A stretch of 64,000 nt of DNA, taken from Hymenolepis diminuta. Lineage: Eukaryota > Platyhelminthes > Cestoda > Cyclophyllidea > Hymenolepididae. The translations under genes and the position numbers were made by a program. This document shows, in pieces, positions 53,101 through 64,000 of this stretch. Within the stretch, counting starts at the first letter, position 1. Every line of letters starts with the position of its first letter. The notes under the pieces are model-generated. The model searched no databases. It had not been told where the DNA came from and saw nothing but the letters and a program-made list of their open reading frames with translations. The stretch is from assembly GCA_900708905.1 (NCBI GenBank), contig CAADRB010000073.1, positions 390,567-454,566 of the forward strand. Reading direction: 5' to 3'.

Positions 53101-54051
53101 CAGTTTTGCGTTATTTTTTCCTACTGAAATTGAATACTTTGAAAGCGGACTGTCCAATCTAGCAAAAAACGGAGTAGCAAAATGAAAGCAAAAGTGTGCT
53201 CAGATTGGAAAACAGAATAGTAGGCAAGTACAAAATTAAATTCTTAATTTGATCGGTTCTGCAAACCCATTTCCATCTAATTCTTAAGCAATCAGATCTC
53301 ATGCGAAAGGATTAGTTTAACAGATTATTATTTCTACATGTCGCCTTCAAGCATTCAGCAGTAGCATTGACCTCCACATTTTGACTGTACATTGTTACTC
53401 ATCAATTGTAGATTGCAGAATGAGGGCTCGTCGATAGAGAGGACATGAATTGCTGTGTGTTGTGCTTACGGTGTTGATAATTGAAAATATATTTGTTCAA
53501 TTCCTTAAATTTTGGACACAGAGTATGTCCTAGTTAATCCTTCTTCTGTTTAAGAGGTTTCTACTAAAACTCTGTCTAACAAGGACAATTACTTTCGTCA
53601 TTGTTTCTCATAGATGTATTCAGTTAATCTTCCGTCTTCTAACTATGGGTACACTTGGCTCGGCAAGTGAGCAGTTCTGGAATGTGGACACAGCCATTCC
53701 TGAATTTACAGTAAGTAAATTGATCCTGTATGTAACCCAGTAAGCAATGGAAAACTCTGATCATCTGCTGCAACAGATCATAATGCATTTTCCAGAATTG
53801 AGTTTTGAAAGGAGCGTTTTATCAGTATACACGTCGATGGCGTATTAGTCAACATGTGTGTTTTCCAGGCTATAGATAATGAATTCGATAACCATTGGAG
53901 CATATCCAATGATGTGGATGGCATAACATATTCTTTAATAGTGGTGACCGAAAGAGTTGGTAGAGGCGGAGATTCTCCAATATATCTTTCGCCTACCTTC
54001 TCCATCAGGTAGTTCTTGTATTGTTTACTGAAGGTTTTTCAATAAAATAAG
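50143..54051. other. Gene-free stretch
   Basis: Contains short ORFs, including a hydrophobic pyrimidine-rich one at 52,368-52,649 on + and a SINE-like scrap possibly near 51,240-51,280. Nothing is supported as a gene. Confidence 0.5.
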
Positions 54052-54140
54052 CTGGTGGTGCAATGGTTAGAGCACAGGTCTACTGAATCAGAGGTCTAGA
54101 TATTGATGTTTATCTGTAATCCACGCTGAGTAATGTGGCT
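54052..54140 (+). repeat. tRNA-derived SINE remnant
   Basis: GGTGGTGCAATGGTTAGAGC is a good A-box-type start (TGCAATGGTTAGAGC) and is followed by AATCAGAGGTCTAGATATTG in the B-box position, where GTTCGA has become GTCTAGA. It cannot be a functional tRNA: the acceptor stem does not close. Confidence 0.55.
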
Positions 54141-56930
54141 GATCAACATTTTTGAATAGATCTGGCCTGCACATGGGATGGCGGAGTACAAGTTCCTCAT
54201 CTGGAAGAATTCAAGTTACCTTATAGCTATTTCACGATAACAAGGATAGTGCTTGCTATAGTAATCGGCGATGATTCAAATTTACAACAAATTATAAATT
54301 ACCTACATCATTCGACAATGTTCAGATAATATCTATGCATTCTTCAGCTGACATCGGCGCAAGTTATTACTTGTTGTATAACTAACAATCCTATTAATGC
54401 TTTCAGCATACGAGGGATAGAGCAGACATAAATATCAAAAGCGAAAATTTTTAATTAAATAGTTTGTCCCCACATAAATTTAGCATCTCTTCCTAATGTT
54501 CTATAAATTAAAACCACGTTTCTATTTTTGCATTTTCTAATGCTTCATTCCCTCTTGTGATCTTTAACCTTGTGTGAATTAAAGATAGTAATTAAGTGTC
54601 ACCTGACTTACCTCTCATCCATCCCAGCTTAATGCTTTGGACGTCAGTGGCTAAATTTCAATCAATAATGTCAGTAGTATCCCAAATTTTGACCCTCTCG
54701 TTCTAAGTATTCGTGATATTTTTAAAAGGTATTGTTTTTCCCAAAAGTACCTGTTGATAATATCCTACTTACCATTCTACATTATTATAATAAATACTTG
54801 AAGATTTCACTACATATTGTTGCACCATAATCCAATATATGAAAATGGGTTCAAATGACTTCTTCAAACGAACTTATTCTCATATGAACAGTGATTGTCA
54901 ATAAATAGAATTCAGATAAAGCGAGGTTGTAATTCTTGACTTCTTCCTGAGTCCTCAGACAGTACTTGTACTCAATCTACTACCCCTCTTGTTTAGATGC
55001 TTTCCAAGATTAAAATGTTAAATGTTTTTTGTTTTAACTATCACCTTGAATTTCTAACAAGTTCTTACCTTATTATTCCTGCTTTTTAGTAGTTCCTTTC
55101 TCAAACCTAATAAGATCTCAGAAATGGAATAGATAAAATACTGGTGTTTTTTACATGAAAATGGCAAACAAAAATACTAATAAAACTATGAATTATTTTA
55201 AACTTTCCTTTTTGCTGCATTTTGGTGACAAGTTTCCGTCAAGACTGTCTTGATGACTAAAACAGAATCCATCCACAATTGGCTTTTCTATCTGTCAGAC
55301 CACATAGTTTAATGGCATTACCAATAGTGACCAGCGTGTAGGCAGTCAAGAGCATAATCGTTTGAGGCAAGCTTAGACTACCAAGCATGTTACCACTGAA
55401 GAATTAGAAGAAGACTTAGTCAGCATCCTTGATAGCACCGAATTTATAAACAGCGTGAAGAAGCTTGAATTCAAGATGTAAACAACCACACGGTCCAAGG
55501 TTCTGAAGAGGGTGGTGACTATTGTGGCAAGAAGGTCGTACCCTCTCACCCTTTGGACCCTTTAATGATTCCTGGTCCATTTTTCAATCTTTCTTGTTCT
55601 TATAAATATTTATCTCCTGGTAAAATATTTTGCATAAATTTTGTGGTATCCTTTGATAAGCATTTATTTGAACTAAGCCTCCTACATAAGATTTGAATTA
55701 CACAGTTATTCCAAATGATAGGTATTGTTACTTTACTTCAGTTAACTAATTAATAATTCCAAATACTGCCTCCAACGCTCATATTAAGTATAGAGTGACA
55801 TCACGGGCCTCCTCTGATGAGAGACTCGAATTTCGCCACCCACTGTAATAGCTAGACTCAGCCAGTACTGTTGGCCGTTCCACTCACTGAATGTGTGCCA
55901 ATGTCATGACAAATATGCATGGTAACCAATCGGCCACCGACACACAACTTTATTCAAAATTCATCCTTTCTTCCTTTAGTTTGTGTAAGTCAAATTATCC
56001 TTTTATACCTCTTGGGTTTTGCCTTAACGTTTCGTGCTCACTAACAAATTTCCAAGATGCGCCAAAGCCTAAACCTTTTTAGAATTATGACAAAGCACAG
56101 CGTACCGTGGCTAAATTAATCTGTACTGATTCGATAAGCTGATTCCACCTCTTCATCGTTGCTTGGTTCATCAAGATTCTGGGAAAATTTACGTCGTCAC
56201 AAGGATGGTCGGTCTCCTATTTTTTTATATCTATGCGTTCATAGTAATTTATTTTCATTACAATGATAGTCTAAATTGTCGGACTTTTAGTCATCAACCG
56301 CCATGCCGTCACGAATTTCATTTCACCGCCATCCTCGGGTCTGCACCGGTTGCCACAATTAAGATGGACAATGGGTGATTTTTATGCCTTCTAAATGCAG
56401 TAGTGAATGAATAAGTACTTGCTCTAACATGGAAACAGAGTAAAAGGATGGAAACTTCCGTTCACCAATGAAATATTTTTGATTATCAAATGTAAATTAC
56501 ACGGAACATTTCACCAAATAGGAGTGATTAAGTGTGTGAGGGAGTCACACGGACGCCTTTACTGGGGTAAACGCCCGAATAGATAATCGGTTGAAAAGTA
56601 TATCAAATCAAGACATAGAGAACATGGGGAATCAAAGAGAAAACCAGAATGGAGCACATATGGGAGATTGCCGCACCGCAGGATATCTTATGTTATACCC
56701 CTTCTGTGGGAACATGACATAGCCACGCTTATTCCATTAATCGTTGATTTTTATCACCATCCATTAAAACTATACTATCGTTGTAAAAGCAATAAGTCGT
56801 ATAACTAGTACTATCAGAAATTAAGAAATTTGGTTGAAGATGTCTGCAAATAATACCAGTAGTGAATATGAAATTGGATGGCTAGATGGGGAAAAGTGGA
56901 CACATCTACTGGGATTGCTGGTTGGTCAAG
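54141..56930. other. Gene-free stretch
   Basis: A less AT-rich segment at 55,250-55,570 includes a 32-codon exon-like block (55,386-55,481, + strand, preceded by AG and ending in TAA). This is too short to call. Nothing else was recognised. Confidence 0.4.
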
Positions 56931-57000
56931 GCAACAACAGCAGACCTGGGAATTAAGCTGGATAACTGTCTGTTGAAGAGGGCCTAAAAAAGAGCATAGA
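56931..57000 (+). repeat. Dispersed repeat R2, copy 2
   Basis: Partner of 25,635-25,700 in the same orientation, sharing AGACCTGGGARTTA and GCTGGATAWCTGTC in order. Confidence 0.4.
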
Positions 57001-57646
57001 TAGCGGGATATCGCATAGCGGGTAGGACCGTGACACTACTAAAACGATCATTATACAACCGTTTATTCTTCTCATACAGACCATAAAATTGGACATTTCT
57101 TTTATCTGTGCCAGAAATCGCTACATCCAAGCCAGAAAGAATACCCCTTTTTTCTAATTCCACTAAGATTTTTGGTAAACTTTTGTAGACAATGAGACAT
57201 TTTATAATTATGTTTAATTAAAGTGGCCACAGAAAATGTTAGTAATCGAACACATATAACTGACTCCCAAGTGACTTTTGTCTCTTTCCATTGGACAACT
57301 AATTAATGCATTTACATGACCATGAAAATATGCAACTGAATCCAAAATGCACTTCCCACTTGCGGAATTCCACTATTTTATAAGTGCTATAAATTCAGGC
57401 AACCAACTGCGTCCATTGATTGGCCTGTCTCCACTAAAAGTCTTCCTTTTTATGCATGAATTATAGCATTCAAAAGGGAAAGACTGCACTCTCAAGAGGT
57501 TTTCGTCATAAAGAAGCCATGTTTTTGATGCTTAAAGTCGGGCTTTGACTTTTGCCGAAGTTAGGACCATTATGGCCTGAGCTATTATGTGGCATTTTCA
57601 TCTACTGGCACTCTTATGCGACTCAAAATACCCCGAAAAATTATAA

Positions 57647-57647
57647 N
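57647..57647. other. Ambiguous base (N)
   Basis: The only undetermined base noticed in the window. It marks a point of assembly or polishing uncertainty. Confidence 0.95.
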
Positions 57648-57830
57648 TGATAATAGAGGACTCTGCTAGAGGCTATTTGGACTGCTTAGGAAGATTATTT
57701 AGATGTAGGAAAAAGACTTATTGGTGTAGAATCCACTACAAGTCTCATTACTTAGGAAGATGTGTGGAACATGAGCCAATTGTCGATGCGCAAGTGCGCA
57801 TTGAGAACTTGTAAGAATATGCTGACTATT

Positions 57831-57940
57831 ATGGGTCTCAAACGTGTTAGAAGTATGTTCACAATCCTGCTGAACCAAAGTTAAGCAAATACACCTGCAC
57901 GCAGAGTTGACCAATGGGGAATCCAAACTTTGATCTTAAG
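57831..57940 (-). repeat. Dispersed repeat R3, copy 2
   Basis: Aligns along about 105 bp with 63,185-63,293: both contain CAATGGGGAA and collinear blocks such as GTGTTAGAAGTATG against GTGCTGGAAGTAGG. On the - strand the frame equivalent to copy 3 reads FGFPIGQLCVQV against IGFPIDPLFMQA. It then shifts frame, after which another frame stays open (IVNILLTRLRPIIVS) and ends near the edge of the repeat. Protein character is retained in two frames, so it looks like a frameshifted relative of copy 3. Confidence 0.55.
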
Positions 57941-59600
57941 TAAATTAATTCCATGCTCTTACTCAGACGGTATTTTATGAGCAATAAAAGCAAATTATTT
58001 GAGCAATTTGCGATTTTAAATGTTCTGAAAACAGGAAGAGTAATACTGCTATCGGAAATAGATATGTCTGACTTGAATTTATGTATACCACCAAATTTAC
58101 TTATTGCGTCCGTAAAATTCACTAGCAGGTGGTGATGGATACTTTTAAATATGCTAGTGATAAGAGAGGGCAGAAATCAGATAAAATAGGTCATTTATTA
58201 ACCTGCTGATCTGACTCCTTTTATTTAGGTTGCAGAGACAGGAGTCGCTAGATTAGTAGAATTTCGGATATTTTAGAATAAGACATCTCTTCATGAATTC
58301 TTAAACACTAAAAGGGGACAACTGTTTCTTTCTTCAAATCAGAAGTCAAGCGTTAAGTATAAATCAAAGTCTGTTGTTCAACACTGATAAGTATAAGAGG
58401 AAGAAAAGGAGAAGTAAAAAGGTTGAGATACAGAGAAAGCATGAGAACAAAACGTATGCAATTGAGATGTATGAAAAACACGGACAGATTAACTGAGTCA
58501 TAGTTGAGCAACGATGAAAATGTATGCTGTCCAGTCTGGTTTAATTATTCAGGAGGACAGGAGAAATAAAAACCAATAGTCTACGCTTAAAAAACCTCTA
58601 AAAACCCGAGAAAACATGCTAACTCTACTGGTTTATACAAACAATCCAATTAGCATACGGCTCAGAAAATATTTTCAGATAAACGGTGAAAAATTTTATA
58701 CCTGATTCTCAAAATTTCCCATGACCTCTTTAATCAGCAGATACTCCTTTTAGGGTCTATATTTTATTATATACATAACTTTAATATAGATCCACCGTTT
58801 TTAAACTTTCTACTGCGAACGGGAACTTATTTTCATTCTTGATTAAACATAGGCCTATTAATTAATCCCATGTCGTCTTACTTGATTAAATCGGGGATTG
58901 CAATTAGCGGATCTGGAAGGGATATTCAAACATCCCAGGCTTTATGGAGAGATGCAAAAATTCCTTCAAGGAAATAAGTATAATGTTCTATTAATGAGAG
59001 ATATTCTTTCAGTGTTTTTAACACCTCTTTGACTCCATTGTGTTCTATGTTAGTTGCATTCATAACTAAATATTACAGTTAAGACTCTCTTTGTGCGAAA
59101 AAGCACAAAGTTGGGGACCTGGATAAATAAAGTAGTACTTCTTATTGTGATTGAGCTTTCTCTTTACTCACGTCCGGTGTTGTGAGGTTCATATTAATAG
59201 AAAGATTCACAATTTCCCCTTTTATAAACAACTGCCGGAGCCTTTGCATCACACTTTTATTTGCTGAGTCAATGATACTTAGGGTCCGCACGCATACTTT
59301 CCTTTCAGCACACGACTTTCAGTTGACAGCAATCGATGTTCGATAATGCGTGGAATAGTATTCTTTGTCGAGCTCATCATCCAAATTTCCCAGCCTTTCT
59401 CACCAAACACACATTTACCTTTCGGTCGATTTTCTCTTGAAGGATGAATCTTTCTTCTCCATCATATTTATCTTACACACTCTCTAATCATTAAATTTGA
59501 TTTTCTTGTCTTCATAGTAATGTCTGTAAACTTTTAACCTTTCCTGACCCAAGCACTCCATAGACAAACATCGTGTGTCCTCAACTGACCTATTTCTCAT
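57941..59600. other. Gene-free stretch
   Basis: AT-rich at first, becoming pyrimidine-rich on + after 59,160. A small perfect 8-bp hairpin lies at 59,089-59,110 (near chance level). The part from about 59,160 may already belong to the LTR element ending near 59,961. Confidence 0.4.
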
Positions 59601-60005
59601 CGATCGGAAAAGGTAAGCATACCTAGGACAATAGTAGCAGACACCGCATGGTCGGCCTTGCTATTAGCCAGTCTTGTCTGCACTGGCCCTTCCTTTTCCT
59701 AAAATCGTCCAGACCAATTAAAGCACGCATACGATTATATTCTCAGGCGTATCCTTACCCAAAGTGTCGATTATAAATAGCCTTCCATTAGACACACACA
59801 CAGGGGATCCTAGCTCGTCTGACGCCTCTTCCATAGCTCAGTCCTCCTCCAATTCCCTATTTTTCCCTTGAGACTGTACTGAGCTTTGTTCAATACAATC
59901 TGGTCAACGCAATCCTTGTCGTTCTTTTTCTTTCATTCACTGTTAGCCATCTACCGCAACAAACTGGTGACCCTACTACTACAAATTGGCGACCCTGTCA
60001 AGGAC
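59600..60005 (+). mobile_element. LTR 3' end with gypsy-type primer-binding sites
   Basis: A TATAAATAG box (59,772-59,780) starts a pyrimidine-rich segment ending ACCGCAACA near 59,961. TGGTGACCC (59,965-59,973) follows directly, and TGGCGACCCTGTCAAGGAC at 59,987-60,005. TGGCGACC just behind an LTR is the primer-binding site form of many Ty3/gypsy elements that prime with the 3' end of a tRNA. The left LTR end is not defined, and no gag or pol follows, so this is a decayed or solo end. Confidence 0.55.
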
Positions 60006-63000
60006 TACTACACTCTTTACGCTATTGTATCTTAAATTGATTCCACTTATGAATGATCCAGCAAAATGATTCGTCACCACTAAATGACAAAGATTAATCA
60101 GCACAACGAGTTTGTTAAATATTTCACCATCCGTGATTTATTAGTACAACGCATGATCTCCTATACTTGTATGTGCATCATTAACTCTTATCCCAGTTCC
60201 CACTTCGTACTGCCCGATGCAAGGGTAGATAAGTGGCGATTCAAACGCGTGACCATCTGCAATGAGATTTTTTATTTCATTTCAATGCCAATGTGAGAAA
60301 AAAAATAAAATTTATTTGTGGGAATAAAGGAAATGCAGAATAGAATGCCAACTAAAAGAGCGAAGGTAGAGTGTTCTAAATAAATCTTTATTAATCACTT
60401 CATATAAGGCGAGTAGTTATGAAAGAGAATAAAGTCTATTCTATGTATGAAAAATAGAAATAAGGCCCAAGAAGCGTAAAGATTACTAATGTTGAGAGTA
60501 GGCCACCATTTCCCATCATTTCCGTTTTGCTTTATCAAGTGTAATAGCGATCGATGAATATATAGCCTAATCTAGCCAATGATCACATTGAGCTCCCAGT
60601 TCGGCTTCTCCACCGGTCCACTCTGCGTGTAGACGTGTGCTTCAATTCGATTAAGCAAAGTTGCCCACGTAATTCTTACCGTCTTGGGGCCGATAATGGC
60701 TGGAGAGTCTATGCCTTGTCTAGGGATGGGCAATTAACACAGGTATTCTGTAATTCGTCCATCATATCAATTAAAATGCAGGCGCAAACTGATTCTGACA
60801 ATCAGACTGCCGATTGGAATAAAATTTGTCATCAGCAGTGTTTTGACCCTCAAATCTCAACAATAGGAAGAGAGAGATATTTTTTTAAATAGTCTTTGTT
60901 AATTTAATTAAATTTATCGGAGTAACTACACTTTCGTCCTGTCATTTGCAGGTTAGACATGTCTAGTGGTCGACCGGATCATAATGGTAGAAAAATGGGG
61001 TATTTAGCATCATAGAAGCGGCGGCTTGAGCTTTGCAATAGACTTTAATTATATTAAATACGAAGGTTTGAACCAAAGTTAGTCATTGGATTATTTCAGC
61101 AATGTAGTAAGTTCAAAACAACCCAGAAAGAGAACATAGTATCAATCGGTTATATTTCAAACTGATGTTAGTGAGGGAAATGTTTAGCGCATTCAGAAAA
61201 ACTTCTCCTTTCGTCTATTGACATTCATTAGGACTAAGTTCTCTCAAAAATTTCCGATTTTACCGTTAATTGGTTTTCTTTGCGTTTATTGAGAACTGGC
61301 AAAATACAATAACTAAAGAATAATAGTAAAAGTACCAAATCTGTCTTTAATTTACCAATGAGTCACTAAAATAAAACACAATTTATGTTGCAACAGTGGA
61401 AATGATTACTGACAACTAACTATTAAAACTGATCCATAAAGAGATAAAAACTACTTCAATTCACCAAACCACGTGAATCATAACTCTCTTTTAGGCGAGC
61501 GAAGTGCGGCAGACAATAAGCAAGTGGACCAAAGAATAAAGTTGATAGGAACGCAAATAGTGAAAATATTTCCTGTTCTACTAACATCATTCCTCTATTG
61601 ACTTGCATTGACCAACGCGCTTGGTCATTCCGATCTTCGAATATGCAGCATTGATTTTAGCATCCCCCTACTCAGATTTGCATTTCTATAAAACTAACCC
61701 TCATGGTCTTGTAAATCGCCTAAACTTTAAATGATATATTTGTTTATTTTTACATGATAAGACACTTTTCCCCTCACGATCAAGGGACGCTTATTTTTAT
61801 GCACTAATTAATCTCATTCTAATTGAATTTGCTAATTACTAAGATACCTAGATGTTATTTTAGGCTTTAATAAATGTTATTGCTGCCTCTTTGGCCATTT
61901 AAGTGTCTCTGAGTAAAAGGCGCTGATATAAATGTGGTTTTAATTATATTAAACGTTTTTATAATAGGCAATAAAGCAACACTGAGGCTATCTGAGAATT
62001 TTCCGATGTCATCTCTTTGGAGAGAGTGTGTTTAGATGACATTTGAGGAAAACTATTTACGTATTAAGTAAAATGAAATGTTTATTAAACTAATATTAAG
62101 ATCGACTTATCAAATTTAACTATGTACAAGAGTAATAAGCGCAGGAAGTCCTAAGTTAAAAAATCAAGCAAGTGATGAGTGGTTGATTAGTAAGGTGAGT
62201 TGACCACCGTTGCATGGAAATTTTGAACAGTTTGATTCCAGATCAAACTTTTATACCTGATCGAAAAATGTTTGAACTCACACATGAAGTCCTCTGCGAA
62301 GTATATCCATAGTGCTGTTGAGATGTACAAATTTTGAACTTGGATCGAAAGCAGCAGGTAGGTTTTATATGATAATTGAAACAATTTAAGGACTGAACTC
62401 AACCTTAATTAAGTAGAATGAAGAAGTAAAGAGTGAAAAATTGATGCCAGGTCTTCATTGACGATTAATATCTGAATGCGATCCGCGAAGCTCTGTTCTT
62501 CACTCTGGATGCGATAGCTATTTGTTGAGAGCAGAAATTTCTTATTAATAAAAAGGATTAAAAGCAGCCTCGGAGCTCAAATTCACCACTGCACCAATGT
62601 AATAGCCATCTGTCGGAGTATTCTTTAAATCGGTTTAAGAACGGATAATATATAGCCAAAAATCTACGATAATACCATTTCAGAGGTCAAAAGTTTGAAT
62701 CTAATATGTCCATATCAGTGAGGTTATTGCTTAATACTGATCAGTAAATGATAGCTTTTAAGGGAGGCTTCATATTGCTGTACCTCCGATCTGAATGAGC
62801 ATTATAAGTTCTTCTCTTTATGAAGTTGCATTAACAAGTACGTTCATGGGATTTTATACGTGTGCCATGCATTCCTGTGAGTTCTTTCATTTGAGACTAT
62901 CTATCACTTTCATTCATTAATTTCAGTTATTCTGCGTTCCGAATACATTTTTTCCAAACTACCTAATCATTTTGATTCATTTTACAATTTACAATTTAAC

Positions 63001-63138
63001 GTTCTATATATTACGCTCCTATTTTGGACTAAAATTTCGCTTCATATCCAATTTACACAAAACTTACGGAACCTCTGCACGGACAATTTTGCGCCCACTT
63101 TATTAATTAGACGGTAGGATTAAAATGGCTTTATAACC
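60006..63138. other. Gene-free stretch downstream of the LTR end
   Basis: If the element were intact, gag would start here. The ORFs present (60,084-60,296 and 60,635-60,892 on +; 62,187-62,402 on -) show no CCHC zinc knuckle, protease or RT motif. Nothing is supported. Confidence 0.5.
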
Positions 63139-63372
63139 CTAACTCCATTTAGATGATTCAGTTGTTAAAACTCCCTTTGAAAATGCTATAAGTCCCAATC
63201 GTGCTGGAAGTAGGCTAACAATGTAGCTGGACAATACTGAAGCGCACGCCTGCATGAAGAGTGGATCAATGGGGAAGCCGATTCTGAGGGCTAGATAAGA
63301 ATACATATTCATCAGTTGCGACGCTTCTGGAGGAGGTATTGGAGCCAGACAGATATTCTTGTCTAGTGTGTG
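63139..63372 (-). other. Unidentified open segment overlapping repeat R3, copy 3
   Basis: The - strand frame is open for 77 codons from an acceptor-like TTATTTTAAG before 63,372 to a TAG at 63,139. Inside are CLAPIPPPEASQLMNMYSYL and then RIGFPIDPLFMQACASVLSS. Lengths like this arise by chance in such AT-rich DNA. However, its core (63,185-63,293) is repeated at 57,831 and, more weakly, at 18,000 with related peptide wording, so it may be a coding piece of an unknown repeat or a gene-family exon. I do not recognise the protein. A second - strand open stretch upstream (63,521-63,739, preceded by TTGGATTTTAG) could be a neighbouring exon, but no in-frame donor joins them. Confidence 0.3.
63185..63293 (-). 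repeat. Dispersed repeat R3, copy 3
   Basis: Best preserved copy of the R3 family; see copy 2 for the alignment blocks. All three copies have the same orientation. Confidence 0.55.
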
Positions 63373-64000
63373 CTTAAAATAACCTTATTCTATTACAAAA
63401 TATCCCATTCCTCTAAAGCACTTCCCTTTACTTACTTATTTATATGATAACAATGTACTGTACTGTACTGTGGAGAACATGCAGTTTGTGCTTAGCCTAC
63501 TATGGATTTGCCTCTCATCCTTATGCATTTTTAATCGTCACAATTCCAAACTGCCTTCTTTTACAAAATGGGTGTGTCGAAACTTCTTGTCCATTGAAAC
63601 CTAATGGATTCAGGAGGGCGGCTTTTTGTACTATCGAACGAATTTGCTCTAGCTTGTGAAATGCGACATTACAGAAATATAAGCCCTCACTCTTGATAGC
63701 CGAAACCCATTGTAACTGAATGTCACGTTTGAGGCTAAAATCCAACCAAAAGTGATATTTGCAAGTTTTTCGAGTTGCAAAATTTTATAAGATCGCTCAC
63801 AATATCTTCAAGTTTCACTTTAATATTTCCAATTAAACATTTTATTAGAAGTTAATTATTCTTCCACTAAAGCGTTTCTTTGACAAGGTCAATTAATTTC
63901 TTGGAATGAATATATTGATTTGGGATCCATGCACAGTTGATATTCTACAAAGATTAAATTTTGCCAGATAGTGCCAATCTGGTTAGATTTGGCAATTTTT
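63373..64000. other. Terminal stretch, no supported gene
   Basis: Contains the - strand open stretch 63,521-63,745 discussed under the R3 segment, overlapped by an unrelated + strand ORF. The last 250 bases are AT-rich with nothing recognised. Confidence 0.4.

Noticed and set aside
54052..54125. Functional tRNA gene
   Set aside because: The A-box resemblance is good, but the B box is mutated and no acceptor or T stem can be paired. Better explained as a SINE remnant.
55386..55481. Exon-like 32-codon block (VTTEELEEDLVSILDS) preceded by AG and ending in TAA
   Set aside because: Too short, with no identifiable neighbouring exon. The acidic wording alone is not evidence.
58886..59032. 48-codon open block (HPRLYGEMQKFLQGNKY)
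   Set aside because: Length is well within chance expectation and there is no recognised homology.
59089..59110. 8-bp hairpin CTTTGTGC/GCACAAAG
   Set aside because: An 8-bp stem is expected by chance. No histone-type stem-loop context or miRNA-like arm length.

Overview
The window is eukaryotic (animal) nuclear DNA. It is AT-rich (roughly two thirds A+T by eye), has no operons or bacterial-style gene packing, and carries one clear spliced gene with kilobase-scale introns followed by about 50 kb of gene-poor DNA full of decayed mobile elements. The gene is a Syk/ZAP-70-family cytoplasmic tyrosine kinase. That family is known in vertebrates and many invertebrates but is absent from the standard insect and nematode models. 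Together with the AT-richness, long introns and old tRNA-derived SINE-like repeats, this is compatible with a flatworm (for example a tapeworm or fluke) or another lophotrochozoan. The taxon is an inference; nothing in the window proves it.

Region 1 (1-13,950, + strand): the 3' part of the Syk-like gene. Seven exons (234-689, 2744-2856, 3692-3758, 5161-5242, 8007-8196, 11536-11676, 13422-13721) join with consistent reading phase into about 447 codons: the end of the interdomain-B linker, a complete kinase domain and a short low-complexity tail. The SH2 domains and the start codon must lie upstream of base 1. Two things are odd. A single in-frame TGA (503-505) interrupts an otherwise open linker exon, and the intron after the twin activation-loop tyrosines has a GC-AG boundary instead of GT-AG. 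A poly(A) signal lies at 13,924.

Region 2 (13,950-49,000): no recognisable intact gene. It holds a mariner-family transposase fossil (about 14,440-14,740, - strand), tRNA-like SINE remnants, several pairs of diverged dispersed repeats, one long perfect inverted repeat (36,452-36,503) and an LTR-like promoter/poly(A) pair near 43.3 kb.

Region 3 (49,000-64,000): remains of Ty3/gypsy-type retrotransposons. These are an integrase-core relic and a possible pol-tail relic in an unexpected order on the - strand, and an LTR end with two tandem primer-binding-site-like motifs near 59.96-60.0 kb on the + strand. There are also two further copies (57.8 and 63.2 kb) of an unidentified repeat whose third copy is near 18.0 kb.

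The only likely functional gene visible is the Syk-like kinase. Short ORFs elsewhere are at the length expected by chance in such AT-rich DNA, and most are not annotated as genes.
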